A stretch of 64,000 nt of DNA from Cinclus cinclus (GCF_963662255.1 NC_085050.1:23422131-23486130); one strand, 5' to 3'. Counted from the first letter of the stretch, positions 39,526-52,627 are shown. Numbers and translations are program-made. The notes: generated by a model from the sequence alone, not told the origin.

Positions 39526-42452
39526 GTAAGTACATAACTTGGAGTTTTTCTTTTTGTCTGTCATTTGCCTGATCAAGAATTATGTCAATAAAAACTGAGT
39601 ACACATGAGTATTGCTGAAAAGTCCTTCTGAACAAAATCGTAACTGGGTTCTGCTGGAAATTTAGGCAGAGATGCTATGGCAAAGCAGCCTTACAACAGA
39701 AATAAAATGGATAACATTTGTCTCTTCTTAGCTACTCTTAGATGAGTGATAAGCAAAGTGATTTCTGTGCTGTCCGGTGTGGTGTTTGTGGGAATAGTCT
39801 GATTCAACCATGAAGCCACACTTTTGTAGCCCTTCACAAATATATAGGCATAGTGTACAGTTGCACAAAGTGTTTAAAATTAATCAAAATGACCATTAAA
39901 TTGGGATGCAAGGCCTTGCTATCAGGTTTGCTAGTTTTCTTGTTTTTCCAAATTAGTATTTCCCCAGAAAGACTATTTCCATTTAACTCAATTTTCCTGT
40001 TAATTTAAACTAAGGGCAGTGGTATTGGATCCTGTACTTGTTAACTAGAAAAGAAAATGTCTAAACTTTTCTGGTCTCAGTTTAAAGCCTAGCAAGCTGT
40101 CTGTCCTTAGCTGTAAACTGGTATAATCTTTATTTGGCTCACATCCCTATATTCTGATAGGAAATGCCAAGTTCTTTTCTAATAACTTTGAAAGCCAGTA
40201 GTCATAATTGCTGTGACTGGAGGTAAAAAAGAAAAAAACCCAAACAACACCAAAACCACCCCCTCCCCCAAATTGTTTCATCCTGCCTTTTCCATCATCA
40301 GTAGAGCAGTATCTTCTGCACCCAGAGCACAGAGTTTCAGGGGAAGGATTCAGCTTTAGTATTTTAACGCTCTTTGTGGGCACTGGCTAAACATCTTTGA
40401 CAGATGTATTGCTTTAAAGGTGAAGTTTCAAAAGTATCCTCCATAATGTGCTTGTAGGCAGTATATGTTTTCCAGGTGCATGATCCTGCAGCCTCAGCTG
40501 CCAGCCAGCCAGAGTTGCTTGCAAATGTGAAATTTTCTGCCATTCTTTTTTTTTTCAAATAAAGAAAGGAAGAAGAGAGAACGTGATTAAATGTTAGAAG
40601 AAATAAATAAAAATACCAAAAATACCATAATCTTCATCAATGAACTGAACGGCAAAATGAATTGGACAGTTTCCTGGTTGCTAGAAATACTGTTGCTTGC
40701 AAATATTTTCATGTAACTTGAGAACGTATACTGTAAGACTTTTTTTGCATTAAATTTATCAAGTGGTATTGGTTGAAGGAAAACAGTTGAGATAAATGTT
40801 GTTTCAAGACAAAAAAAAAATCAGTAGTAGCAACACCACCTCCTTTCATTCAGCAGAGTAATATTGATTTGGATGTAGTTTTTTAAAAAAGGGGTAAGTT
40901 TTTGGCCTTTATTAAAAATGTTACTCGGTTACTTCATTATATGTATACTACTTGCAAACTGAAGAAAAATATAAACTGAATTTAGATATAAAGTACATAT
41001 TTTACATTATATACCGCAGTTGTTTTTAAACAGAAAGTCTGTATGATGCTGTATCCTTTTCTCACAGTGCTGCATAATTTTGGACATTACACTTAAATTA
41101 AAAATGGGGGTGCCAGAGCAAGTTGATAAGAAAAATCTAACATGTTGCTGAGGAGGAATGTGGATGCATGTTTTAGGGAAGACGAGTCTGAGAGATGTCT
41201 GTTCTCAGTGAAATCCCACTTTGGGATTTCTGCTAGTCTTGTTTCCTTTAGTTCACTATATAGCATGAAGTATATGGCCCTGCCCCATCAAAACATAAAA
41301 TACTATATTTCAGTTTCTTCATTTTTTTGATACAGTTAATTGCAACTATTACTTATTATTGGTTGCATCTCTTTTCCACATCAAAATATTTCCTGTTTGT
41401 TCTGCAGTTAAATACTTTGCAATGTCATGGAATATGCTGAAATAAAGAGCATTAAATGAGAGAAAGCCCTAAGTTCTATGGTGATGGTTTGTCATTTTTA
41501 ACCAGTGCAAAACTCTGAATGGAGTTGCCTTTGATGCACAGCTTCCAGTCCAAATAGCTGCTGCACAGGTATCATCAAAGACATTGCTCTAAGTGGAGAC
41601 ATATGTGGGTGCAAAAAAGGCTCTTCCATGCATGGTATTGTCAGCATTTTTGGATGTGTTGGATTTAACCATCCTAAGCATCTTAATATCTCATTTTCTA
41701 AAGCAAGTGCAACACCAGCAGCGTCAGGTCAGGTATCTTTGCTACTTGCAAGAGCAATTCTTGGTCCTTCTCCCTCACCAGTTTTGAAGGGATTTTTGAG
41801 TTATGGAGAGGTATCAGGTCAGAACTTGAATGAAATCAATGTAGTCTGATGGAAACGACAAGATGCTCATGGCTTTTGATTAATCTTGGGCTAAGCAATT
41901 CTTAAACCAGCAGAAGCCTGGAAATAAATGTTCCTGTGTCATCTGGTTACTTACATTAAGGTGATTAAAAATGGGACTCCCTTTTCTGTCCTTGAAATAG
42001 GACATATTCAAGATGCATTTAGGCAGGCAGACATTATAGGTGCCTCGGTCTTAATTGTTTTCATTAATGACTACTAATATTATTGTACTGAATTTACAAA
42101 CAAATATATTTATGTGTGTTTTCTAGAAGTTTCAAATCTATTTGTCTAGGTTTTCTACTCAGATCCATCTTTTCTGTTTATTTTCCAGGCAGACACAACA
42201 CTTTAATTATTTTTATTAAAAATACCAGGGATATAACATGTTAAGTTACATATTTTTAGGACTCTTTAAATTTTCATAGTTGCCTGATGTATTTATGTTT
42301 AACCTTTGACAGACACTTCCCTTTCAGTTCTGATTTATAACAAAATCTTGTGCCACTGTGCAGTTTAGAATAAATGAGGGATGTTGCAGGGAAGTAAATG
42401 TAGCTACAGCACAGTGTAGATGGCTTAAATTAATTCTTATTAACTTCTGCAG
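39526..42452 (+). other. LIMCH1: Intron (2.93 kb)
   Basis: AT-rich intron with short homopolymer runs. I saw no exon, repeat family member or RNA gene in it. The acceptor is attaacttctgcag. Confidence 0.85.
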
Positions 42453-42563
42453 GTATTAGTCACCATTTATTGGCTAGGGAAAGCAGCAAACAGCTGCACG
42501 TCATACAGTGGAACAACCCTGAACCTGAAGGAGTTTGAAGGCTTCCTGGCACAAATGAGAAAG
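42453..42563 (+). CDS. LIMCH1: LIMCH1 exon closing the CH domain ([13 protein letters not shown]...MRK)
   Basis: This 111-nt exon, 37 codons, is phase 0 at both ends, with donor gtatct. It encodes [13 protein letters not shown], the [16 protein letters not shown] segment and ends AQMRK, the last helix of the CH domain. The ATG at 42555-42557 (Met-Arg-Lys) is the first in-frame ATG for any transcript that starts at the intragenic CpG island. Its context (C at -3, A at +4) is not strong. Because the exon is symmetric it could be skipped without a frameshift, but that would break the CH fold. Confidence 0.96.
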
Positions 42564-45500
42564 GTATCTTTTTGTTATGTTTTGGGTATGGAAATTTACT
42601 TAAAATTATTACTCCAAAGTTTCTTGCTGAATATGAGAGAAGGGGGCTGGAGCGCAAATTCCTTAGTAAACCTCTTCCTACATGAAAAATGTTTCTGATT
42701 TTACCAAACTCTGAAAGCCACTTTGGCAGCCAGCTTTGTGGTGGTATCTGTGATGCAGCAAGTGATGTCAAATAGGGCTTTAGAATTGTCATGTGGCTCT
42801 TTCATCTTAATTTCCATATGTTTTGGTTTTAATTTTTTTTCATTTATGACACCAAGTTACAGCTAGAAGATCTGAGATTCAAAAGTAATGTGGTAGAACT
42901 CACAAGAGCATAGCTTTTTCTTCTTTAAAACATTCAGTCTCATGGGCAGCTCTTTTTGGTTTTGTGTTGCAACATAAAGCATCAAACCAAAGGATCTAAA
43001 TAAAGTTGAAGTGGAGGAGAAGGAGATTATGTTTCACCAAGGGCATAGTTAGGATAAAATTGTTTTTGTAAAGTTCTGCATTCTGGCTGAAATCATATTT
43101 GGTGGTTTCTGATGAGCTGATCTCTGTTGGAAGGGAAAAATTATGATTGCTGCAGGGTGGTTTGGGGATTTTTTTGTTGAGCATTCTAGCATGCCCTGAA
43201 CCTTGACATCTGACACTTGACCTCAGGGTTAATGCTAATGGTTATCAATGATAACCAAACCTGCCTTTCTTTGGGATGGAAGGGGCAAGGAGCAGGTGTG
43301 GAAGAAGATTGGCAGCACCATGTGCTGGTGCTGTGTGTGTTGGACATACTGCTCAAGAAAGCCTGTGCAGTTATGTTCTGCAGTCCACAAAGAGCCTCGT
43401 GCCTGCTATTTCCTCCCCACCTCATGTAATGGCCAAGTCATCACAGGCAGTAGGGTTTGGGGACCCCGGGAGACTCTGGTCTTAAATTCTCCTTCAGCTC
43501 TGTGCCAGCTGCAGCTCTTCATTCTGGGATCTCACAGGGCCAGGACTACTGGAGAGGAAGAAATGCTTGTCTGACTGATAGCAGTTCCTACACCCTGGCG
43601 TGACCAGAGAACCTGAATTAGATGAGTAAAATTCCTGTTAGTGAGCCCAGTTCCTCTGAAGAAGCAGGTGAAAATGGAGAGGAAAATAGAACATCTGCTT
43701 CTCTGGAGAAGTTTATTTCTGTGCTTATTACTTGGGACTTTGGCACTCATGAGTGATATGACTGAGCCTAAGCAATAAAAAGATGAATTTAGTAGTTGAG
43801 TTGTTTGCAAATACAAGATGTGGGGAAGGAACAGTTCACACTCCAAAGGGGTCTGAAAGGTGAAACAAATCCAAAAAAGGGAGCTAGCACAGAAAAACTG
43901 CCAAAGTGCAGGTTGTCACAATGTTAGTGCTGCATGGTATCATGATTTATTTTTTAATGTTTAATCTCACACCATGAGGCTCCTCTTTTTCCAGGTGGTA
44001 TTTACCCATGAAACTAATCATCAGAGCATTTTGGAGGTCCTATCTTCAACCCTTTAGTGGGATGAAATAGGGGCAAAAGGAAGTGTTCTCCAGGGAGCTG
44101 GTGGTCGTGAAGGGCCTGGCTGGCCATTGCAGAGTGCTGCAAATTAAGGACAAAAGCAAGAGGATGGTACTTGATTTGTTGCAAATGTTGGAGCTGGGAG
44201 AAGAGTAGAGGTCTCATAAAAGCTGAAAGCTATATATGCCTTTAATGCATAAACAGAGCATTTTGCAGTCCTGAAAAGTCTTATTTAGGGTGATGCTGCT
44301 GTGAGGGCTGCTGGCAACTTCTTGTATCACGTCCCTGCTCTTGTACCCCTGAAGTATTTCCCATTGGCAATTGTGGGTTTGTATGTTACTGCATTTGAAG
44401 AGGATTTGGTTGTAAAATATAACATGTTAATCATGCTGTGCAACACTGATGTTTTTTATAGCTGAGCTCGGGTGATGAAAAGACACTTTATCACATTCTC
44501 TACTGGCATTTTTTCCACAGAATTTAATAACTAAATCGACCATAAATTTAGTGTGGTTTAACTTTTCTGTTGTAAATCCTCTCTACCCTCCTTTTTTTAA
44601 AAACCAAATCAAAAGACACCTCTGATGTAAGTTGTCTTGGACTCATCTTTTTCCACTTTTCATGCTGAAGAGGATATTAATTTATAATTTTATTCATACT
44701 ACTCTGTTTTTAATTTCATTAACTATTTGAGTCCTCATTCTTCCTTACTTTTAAACTAGAAATTCCCAATGACAAAATACCCATGACTTTTTCATTACAT
44801 TCAGTGGTTGGAACTTCCTGGACAAATGCATCTTGTATTTGGCAATCGCATTTTAACTGCCACTCGGTGACATACTGTGTTTTTAATTAGATAATATCAA
44901 AGACTAACGTGCTGTTGTGTGTCATGTCGTGGTGTTATCAGTCCCACAGATAAACACATTCCCACTGATAGCATTTGGGAGATGACGTTTGTTCAAGGCA
45001 GGACAAGTACCCGTCTGTGTGACGGCATTGTGTTGTGAGAGTGTCTTTGCCAAGGGGAAAGCTGTAAAGAGCATGTTTACAGAAGTCTAGGATCCTGTCC
45101 TGGTGCCTGCCTCCTAATTCCTAGTGAGCAGCATGCAAAATTAACATAAACAGGCCATTGAAAGTAGGTTCTGCAGAACTCATTAGTTCACAATTGGACT
45201 GTTTTCAGACTCTGGGAGATAGTGAATGTGGGATGAGGCTTTTTGCCTGGTTAAAGTCCCTGTGGCTGCTGAGCAATTCTGTGCCATTCAAATACAGTAT
45301 TTTAGGAAAATGGAAGTGTGCCTAAAGATTGAGAATATCTGATTGGTGTGAAGGCATGAGCGGATTTAAGGAATTTGGATTTTTTAAAAGATTTTTGGAT
45401 CATGTCACAAACGGGATTTTGATAGGATTTGTAGATTTGTTCTTGGCTATGTGTAATTCATGCAGATTTCAGGGAGACAGATTTTTGTTGTCTATTGTTT

Positions 45501-47063
45501 CTATCAGTATTTTAGTTCACTAAGCAGGTCTGGGAAAGGAAATTACGTAGGATTCCTTGCAACTTCTTTAAGATGCATTTTATCTGTTTTTAGAATATAT
45601 TTTCACTTCTGTTTACTGTGAGGTTACTTAATGGCATTATTACAGTCCAGCTTGGCCTTAGGTGACCTCTGCTGCTGCCCTTAATGTGGTATTTTGGCAG
45701 ATTAGTAGTGATTGGCACTAATTAGGCCTTCTTCCTGAAAAGTTTGCAAGGCATTTGGTCTGATGTCTCAGTCCCGCTTCAAGCGTCCCTCTTGTTTGGC
45801 AGGGGTGTGTTGGTGTATTACTGTAGGGCTCTCCACTCCCCATCACTTTTCCAGCAAAGCTGCTTTTTTGTGGAGGCAGCCCCGCAGTAGCATAGTGTGA
45901 TATTCCTGATTGTTCTTATTGGCAATACTAGTGATGGGTAAAACCTTAGCAGTCAGGGACAGTGGGAGCTCTGCTCAATATAGCCATTGTGCTTCAGCTA
46001 GTAGTAAGCAGGGGGTGCTTCTTAATTAGGAATTAATATTCAAATGCTTCTGAGGAAAAAAAAAAATCACATTCCAGCCTTTTTGGGTCACAAAATGTCA
46101 GTCTGATAATGGCACCCACATCTCTGACTTTACTTACTGTCGGGGAAGAAGAAAACAGACTTATCTCTGAACAAACTTAGTTATTTTTGTTTTTTCTCAG
46201 TCTGTGTGATTGTAATTAATGTTAAGACACTCTCTAAAACAAGGGATTTATTATAATGCAAGGGTGAGGATGGCTTCTATTGACCTTTCCCTCTGCTGGA
46301 GTTTCAGTGTTTTAGTATGTGCTGCTTGCACTGGAAAGAATTTATAATCACAGGGCTGTCAAAGACAACCATTGTTCTCCCTGCTCTGAACATGTGGGTC
46401 AGCTACAAGTGCTTTCATATCCCCCAGAGCCAGGAGCTGGCAAAGAGTAAAGAGCACAACTGAATTCTTCTGAGGCATCGGGAAAAGCATTTTGCATATT
46501 TTTCATTGCTGATTGCTTGAGAAAGACATCCCTCTTTCATAACAGGAATTTGTCTTCAAGGTAGACGGAGGCTGGGGCACACTGCTTTATTATATTGCTG
46601 AGCTGAAGCAGCAACAACAAATGCTGTCTGCTGGGGTCCTGGCCAGATAGAATAGATGGGCAAGGAGAAGGCGGGGGATCTTTTGGAAAGCAGCAAACTT
46701 AAACCTGATGCCGGCATGATGTTAAAATTGTAGTGCCTTCGGCTGTGCTATGGACTGTGGACGACAAGTCAAGTTTCAGGTTACTTTCACTTTTGATCGG
46801 TTTATTAACTGGTCTATTGAACTTTTTCTCAGTTCATTGTACTAATCTAATGAGAGTAGTTTCTTCTTAAATAGCATAAAACTTGTTTATTGCAAGTTTG
46901 CACTTTGGTTTGAAGGGAAGAAGGGGCAAAAACCAAGGAAACCCTTTTTAGGGGAGGAGATTTTTACCATTTGGGAAGATGCTTTGTTTTCTGATGTATA
47001 ATGCATCTCACAAGTATGTCAGTGCCTTCTTTATGAAGACATTCCTGCTGTATTTCCATGTAG
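42564..47063 (+). other. LIMCH1: Intron (4.50 kb)
   Basis: I recognise no exon or repeat family here. The stretch around 44880-45080 is less AT-rich and less repetitive than its surroundings, with GATA-like motifs (agataa, tgataa). It could be conserved regulatory DNA, but nothing in one sequence proves it. The acceptor before the next exon is tgctgtatttccatgtag. Confidence 0.75.
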
Positions 47064-47259
47064 GAAACAGAGGATATTGAAAGCCCCAAGCGCAGCATTC
47101 GTGACAGTGGCTACATAGACTGCTGGGACTCTGAGCGCAGTGATTCCCTCTCCCCACCTCGCCACGGCAGAGATGATTCCTTTGACAGTCTGGACTCCTT
47201 TGGCTCCCGCTCGCAGCAGACACCATCTCCAGATGTAGTGCTCAGAGGGAGTAGTGATG
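47064..47259 (+). CDS. LIMCH1: LIMCH1 serine-rich linker exon
   Basis: This 196-nt exon has donor gtaagt. It encodes [20 protein letters not shown], then a Ser/Asp-rich run with [20 protein letters not shown] and ends with [14 protein letters not shown]. It leaves one base of a glycine codon (phase 1). This is the signature linker that separates LIMCH1 from LMO7. It contains several proline-directed sites (ESPK, LSPP, QTPSP) likely to be phosphorylated, is probably disordered, and lies between the CH domain and the basic module region. GC content is clearly above that of the flanking introns, as expected of coding sequence. Confidence 0.97.
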
Positions 47260-50200
47260 GTAAGTACCAGCCACAGTGCGGCACGCGCAGAACATTGTGA
47301 CATAGGAGTAACGTTTCTGGGATAAAGGTGCCATTCAGAAGCTGCACACAGCCTCTGAATCAGGCAAAGCTGATGGGAGAACTTCTCTATGAATGCTGAT
47401 CTGTGCTCCCTGAGGTCTAGATGATTTTGCCAACAGCTTACCTGAAGTTTGTCTCAAGATAGTGTAGAATTGGGAAATTAGTTACATCATTGCAATGTAA
47501 TTTTATGGTGGGAAGGGTGCTTTTCTGGGTTTTGGTTTAAGAGGATGTTATGCAGACTCATTTTAACTTACAAACTAGGCTGAAGCAAGAAAAAATTACA
47601 GAAACAGGGTGTAGTGAATTGTAGTGAATAAGTCTTTGCTCTAAGTAAATGCAAGGCTAATAAATTACATAGAAATATCTTGAGAATGTCTGATACTTGA
47701 CAGTGTTTTGAAGTCTGATGTACAGCACTTTATCAAATGTCATGTATGTTTTTATGGCATTTAGAAAACTGGGTAAATTAATACCTCCCAGCATCAGAGC
47801 TTTGTACACATTTGTGAGAGGACAGGCAGCTCTAGGCATACAGAAGGGCTGCTGCTTCTCTGCCTTTCTTTTCAGATTCCAAGATGTTATCAGAGGCTTG
47901 TAAACACAGCATGCTGGATGAAGTAGGATTTGCTAGGAATAGGTGTGGACCATGCACTTAGGTTAACTGTCATGAGCAGGATTCTGGTTTAGGACAAAAG
48001 GATGCATGATTGAGGCTTTCTGTGCAGTTACATTCCTGATAAACAGATGAATAAGTCAAACTTCATCATCAGATGAAGTTATGTTGCACACATGAATCAC
48101 TTCTCCTTAGTAATGTTGTTTATTTAATTTAAAAAGGAAAGGCAGGAAGACTTTTTGGTAGGAACCAGATGTTCATGCTGCTTTTGGCAGTGTGAAAGAA
48201 ACTGGTACTAGTCATAACTGGACACATGAGAGATTTCCTGAGGTGATGGGAAACTCCTTAGAACTGGAAAGCTGGCAGGGAAAGCTGGTATCACAGTAGA
48301 ATTATGAAAGAGCTCTGGGAAAATCAGAGCTAAGATCTGCTCTGCTGCTCTGAATGGGCTGTGGTGTTTGGGCTGTTACTGGCTGACCCTCCAGAACCAG
48401 CTAATGGGGCTGATTCCCTGAAACAGCCTCATGACCCCTCAGACACTGAGCACAGCCCAGGGTCCACATTCTAAAATGTTTTTCTGGCTTCTCAAATGGG
48501 AGAAGCGTGGTGTTAGCAAATAGGAACACCTCACATGTCCTAATTGAAAAGTGTTGCTCTATCCTGGGTGCTCAGGGGATGTCCGGTGTCCCTGCTTACT
48601 TGGAGCTGGTAGGTAGCCAGTTACATATGTCCTGTAGATGCATCCTGTCAACTTCTGCTCTATTATCAATGTTAGAAAGGTTTTGTGATTGTTTGCCACA
48701 GATTTTTTGCTAAGATGTACTACTTGTCACATTCCTGATCCTGTAACAAACACAAAATATGATGAAAGCACACAAAGTTTGTTCTTTGTTTTTTCAAAGA
48801 AAAATTAGTCTTTTAGCAGGGTGCGTGCAGAAGCTGTGTGCACATGTACGACTTGTCCAGCCAACACTTTCTAATGTGTCCCATTTTCCCTGCTTACTGC
48901 TGCCATAACTTCACAGCTGTCTCCTCCAACAGTTGCAGGTGAGGTGTAACTTGGCTGACCTCTTTTATGCTGAACCTCTTCCTGTGGTCCCAGCAGGCCA
49001 GTGTTTTACTCAGCTGTGAGTAGTTTTTGATAGAAACAGTATACTGGACTTGATGATCTTAGAGGTCTTTTCCAACCTAAACAATTCTAAGATTCTATAT
49101 GCAAAGTTGGATAGAGGAAAACATTCTGTTTTTATTACTTATTTCTCCATTCAAATAGGAACTTTATAAACCAAATAATATTATTGTAAACTAAAACTAT
49201 GACTCCTTCCACTCCTAGAAGAAAAAAAAAAAAGCCTGAATGGATGTTATTTAAGTGATCCTAAAGTGATTCATTTCAGTGGAAGCAGTAGGTAATTCTA
49301 CCTTCACAAATGCCATATGTGATTAGTCTCCTTGTTGAGGAGCTGCTCTGGTGTCCCATGTAAAGCCTGTCCTTTAGCAAAAAACAAACAAAACCAGTGG
49401 TAGAGTAGAATGGTCATTTAAAACACAGTAGGATTGCAGACTGAACTGCCTTTAGAGTTGCCAATGAATAAAATCCTCTGCTTGGCCAGCAGTTGTGCAT
49501 GGATCCTTTTAAGAAGGATCTTTGCATGTCTATAGTGTATAATTGCTTGTTAGAAGTTGCTGTAGTAGGAAACTGCTGCCGCTTCTACTTGAAAATGTAG
49601 AACAAACTTAAAGTTATAAATGTAGAGCACAGCTGCATCTTCCATTTGGTACTTTGGCTTCAAGTACTTTTTTTGCAAATTTGAGCTGAAAATAATTTCA
49701 TGAGTAATATATGAATAATTAAAGAAGCTGTTTTTCTTTGAAGTACTCAGCTTGGGGATGCTGGTAGGAACATCAGTAAAGAGCGAGAGGAATGTGTTCT
49801 AATTCCTCTACTACTGTGATTATCTGTTTCAGCATTTCTGTCTGCCAGTTCAAGGCTGGTTTTCATGTGTTACAAAAATAGACACCAGAGCAAAGTCAAA
49901 AGCAATCAGAATAGCAAATAACAGTAAGGGATCTTTTTCTTATCTTTTCCTTACTCTCTGCCCTTCTCTGTCTAAAGACACTACAGCCCTTCAAACCTCA
50001 GCTATCCTCAGACACCCATAAGTTTGTGATGGTATCTCCACTTTGTGCTTAGACATGGATTCAGGGTACCAACTGTGGTGCTAGTTGTCATAAATTCTTA
50101 ACAAAAATTGTTCAAGCAAAAGAATACTGACAAAAAAAGTGCACTGTGATTTTGTCTAACATTCATTTCCATTGTGTCTTATCTTTTCCTACTGTTCCTT

Positions 50201-51442
50201 TTCATTCTTCGTCTCTCTCCAAGCAAATCATGAATAACTCGATCTACTGCAAAAGCTCTTTGCGAGTAACATTCCTAGCATATTTAGACCTCTCTTTCTT
50301 CCTCCACTTTGAATTATACACAAGCTGCTTGTGATTTTTATGACTTCATTGTTTTCAGTTGTTCACAGCACATAGCACAGTGAATTAGCTATTAATTTTC
50401 TAGTGTTTTGAATTTACAAGAGGACACAACCTGAGTGGCTTCCCTTCATCCTAAAAAGGGGAACAGATATTATTGCATATGCAAGTGATGCAAAGGGGCC
50501 AAGGACCAAAGACATCCAACTCTGCAAAGCTTGGAGAACATACAAATGCTGATGGGACAAATGGCTGAACACACTCCATTTCACTCTTCAAACCAGGACC
50601 CATGATAAGGTTACACTGGTGGGAGTAAACTGTTTGCATAACTTCTTTGTGAATTATTTTAAAAGGCTCATGATGGTGCAGAGAATCTAGTGAATGTCTA
50701 TGAAAGTGGCTTCCAAAATGGATATGAGAGCAGTTCCACATTGCAAATGCTCTTTCTCCTGCAATTTGGAAGTTTCAAGTCAGAAACTTGCCTAAGTTTG
50801 TTTTAAATGGGTTGTAAATATCAGGAAGCTTAGTTCATTTGAACAAAATCAATTTTGCAGTGTGCTAGACTGACTGACTAGACACCCAGTGAGACTGGAA
50901 AGGGACCATCAAGGCTTCTGTTTCGAAGCTGCTGCTGCTATTCTCAGGTCTTGACCAAAGCTGATACTGTCTGTGTTCAAAATGCTGTGTTAATGTGTGT
51001 GTAGAAACATCCACATAATTCCATTATTCTATTCTGTAGTTATACAACATGGAACCCTTTTGTGCTTGTCCTTGAGCTAGGCACATACTTGACTAAGTTC
51101 GAGACAATGAATCAAGTCAGACATGCCCTTATGTACAAGTAGGAGTCATCTGGGCTTTAGGTAAAGTTGTGACCTATGTGATTGAGAAGTCTGGCTTAGT
51201 TTTAACCTAAGGTTTTTTGATGTGGCCTGTGGCTGAAGATGAGTTTTCCAGGGAATGATGAAAAAGTTTACTGTCTATGTATATGTTATGGCTGCTGCCA
51301 TCAGTGACTGATTTTAAAATACAAATGCAGGTAAACGTGGCTAAATGTATAGAGTGTCTTCTCTGATTTATAGTTCAAAAATAACCCAAACAACTGGATG
51401 AAAGTGAAAATAAAAAGGATTTTTTTTCTCCTTCCTCCCTAG
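47260..51442 (+). other. LIMCH1: Intron (4.18 kb)
   Basis: It contains a CR1 3' tail at about 49043-49098 and an A12-type run near 49210. Otherwise it is AT-rich filler. The acceptor is a long pyrimidine tract (ttttttttctccttcctccctag). Confidence 0.85.
49043..49098 (+). repeat. CR1 LINE 3' tail (very short)
   Basis: The landmarks 'tggacttgatgatcttagag', 'gtcttttccaacctaaac' and 'aattctaagattctat' are the last about 55 bp of a CR1 element. It is in sense orientation and severely 5'-truncated. Confidence 0.85.
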
Positions 51443-51692
51443 GGAGAGGAAGTGACTCGGAAACTGACCTGCCACACAGAAAGATGCCAGATGTGAAAAA
51501 AGATGATATGTTGGCGAGGCGGACCTCACACGGTGAACCTAAATCAGCTGTGCCTTTTAACCAGTACCTCCCAAACAAGAGTAATCAGACTTTCTATGTA
51601 CCTGCTCCACTTCGAAAAAAGAAAGCTGAACGAGAGGAGTACAGAAAGAGCTGGAGCACAGCGACTTCGCCACTAGGAGACAGACCTTTCAG
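51443..51692 (+). CDS. LIMCH1: LIMCH1 exon with first DD module ([15 protein letters not shown])
   Basis: This 250-nt exon has donor gtaaga. It starts with GG completing the split glycine, then encodes [13 protein letters not shown], the module [18 protein letters not shown] (51487-51540), [13 protein letters not shown], the basic [13 protein letters not shown] helix and [11 protein letters not shown]. It ends with two bases (AG) of an Arg or Ser codon, phase 2. In the classical short LIMCH1 it is followed by a 'YGPRTP' exon; here seven phase-2 exons intervene. It is highly conserved in the family and probably contributes to the myosin/actin-regulating central region. Confidence 0.97.
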
Positions 51693-52354
51693 GTAAGACT
51701 GACCTGTCCACTTTCTCCTTTCCTCAGTGGTGATGCTTTAACACTTTCCCAGTTTCCATTCTATTCACAAGGTGTACGATACTGTAATAAATCTCTTGCT
51801 GGTGTGGTACTGATAAGTAGTTTTTAGCAATTGGTGCAGCTAGTAGAAAAGCAACAAGTGGAAAATCGTTGTGATGTCATTATTTACTGTACAATGCAAT
51901 GTAAAGCCTGTGTATGACAAGATGTTGGTTAATGTAAGTAACGTGGATGTTGACTCAAACCCAAGGCTGGAAAAAATTGTTCAGGACAATCTGTTTCAGT
52001 TCTCAAGACAATTACTGAGAAATGATCCTTAAAAGTAATGTTTTATATATTTAATCAAAATAAATAATATTTTTGGTATTTTTTTGTAAAATAAATATAC
52101 TTGTATGCTGTATTTAATACACCAGTATGGTTTATATAGCTGTGACTCTGCATGTGACTCTGCATGTTGGTTTTGTCAACTAATACTTCACTTTTGATTT
52201 GGACTAAGAAACAACTTCCTTTAAAGAGCATAATTATCTTCCCTGATTGTTCATCAGAATTCATTCCTTGGCATCTTGATTTCAGCAAAATGTGCTTGTA
52301 AGTGTATATGTTTTAGGCACAGTCTACATTAAACTACCTTGTATAATTCAATAG
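51693..52354 (+). other. LIMCH1: Intron (0.66 kb)
   Basis: A short AT-rich intron. It contains a 12-bp perfect tandem duplication at 52141-52164 and nothing else recognisable. Confidence 0.85.
52141..52164 (+). repeat. 12-bp perfect tandem duplication
   Basis: TGTGACTCTGCA occurs twice head to tail. Probably a recent slippage duplication within the intron. Confidence 0.8.
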
Positions 52355-52627
52355 CAAACCCCACCCTGAAACCATAGAAGAAGAACTGAATGAAACAACA
52401 GGACTGTGTGAAAAGGAGAAAGTGGGTTCCATAGCTCCTGAAGCAAGCTCCCTTAAAAATCAATTAGGTGTGAATCAAAGTGAAGAAAACTCCACAGACC
52501 AGTCTCCTTCATGCAGTGCAAAAGAAACATCAGCACCCAAGGGGAAAGATGTGGAAGAGATGAAAAAGTTAAGAAGACTTGAACAAGCTGGTATTAAAGT
52601 CATGTCAGCAGCCCAGCGCTATGGCAG
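52355..52627 (+). CDS. LIMCH1: LIMCH1 cassette exon 1 (acidic, ending in RRLEQAGIKVMSAAQRYG)
   Basis: This 273-nt exon (91 codons' worth) has acceptor ..ataattcaatag. Its first base completes AG to AGC (Ser). It encodes an acidic, Ser/Thr-rich stretch (SKPHPETIEEELNETTG, then SEENSTDQSPSCSAKETS) and a basic helix RRLEQAGIKVMSAAQRYG. It lacks the DD motif of its neighbours. Its donor, cag/gttagc, is weak (T at +3). Reading through it adds 18 intron-encoded codons after the split one, then TAA at 52680, so inefficient splicing would end the protein early. It is symmetric (phase 2 in, phase 2 out), so it can be included or skipped in frame. Confidence 0.85.

Noticed and set aside
44880..45080. 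Possible conserved enhancer with GATA-like sites
   Set aside because: Only composition and short motifs suggest it; conservation cannot be judged from one sequence.
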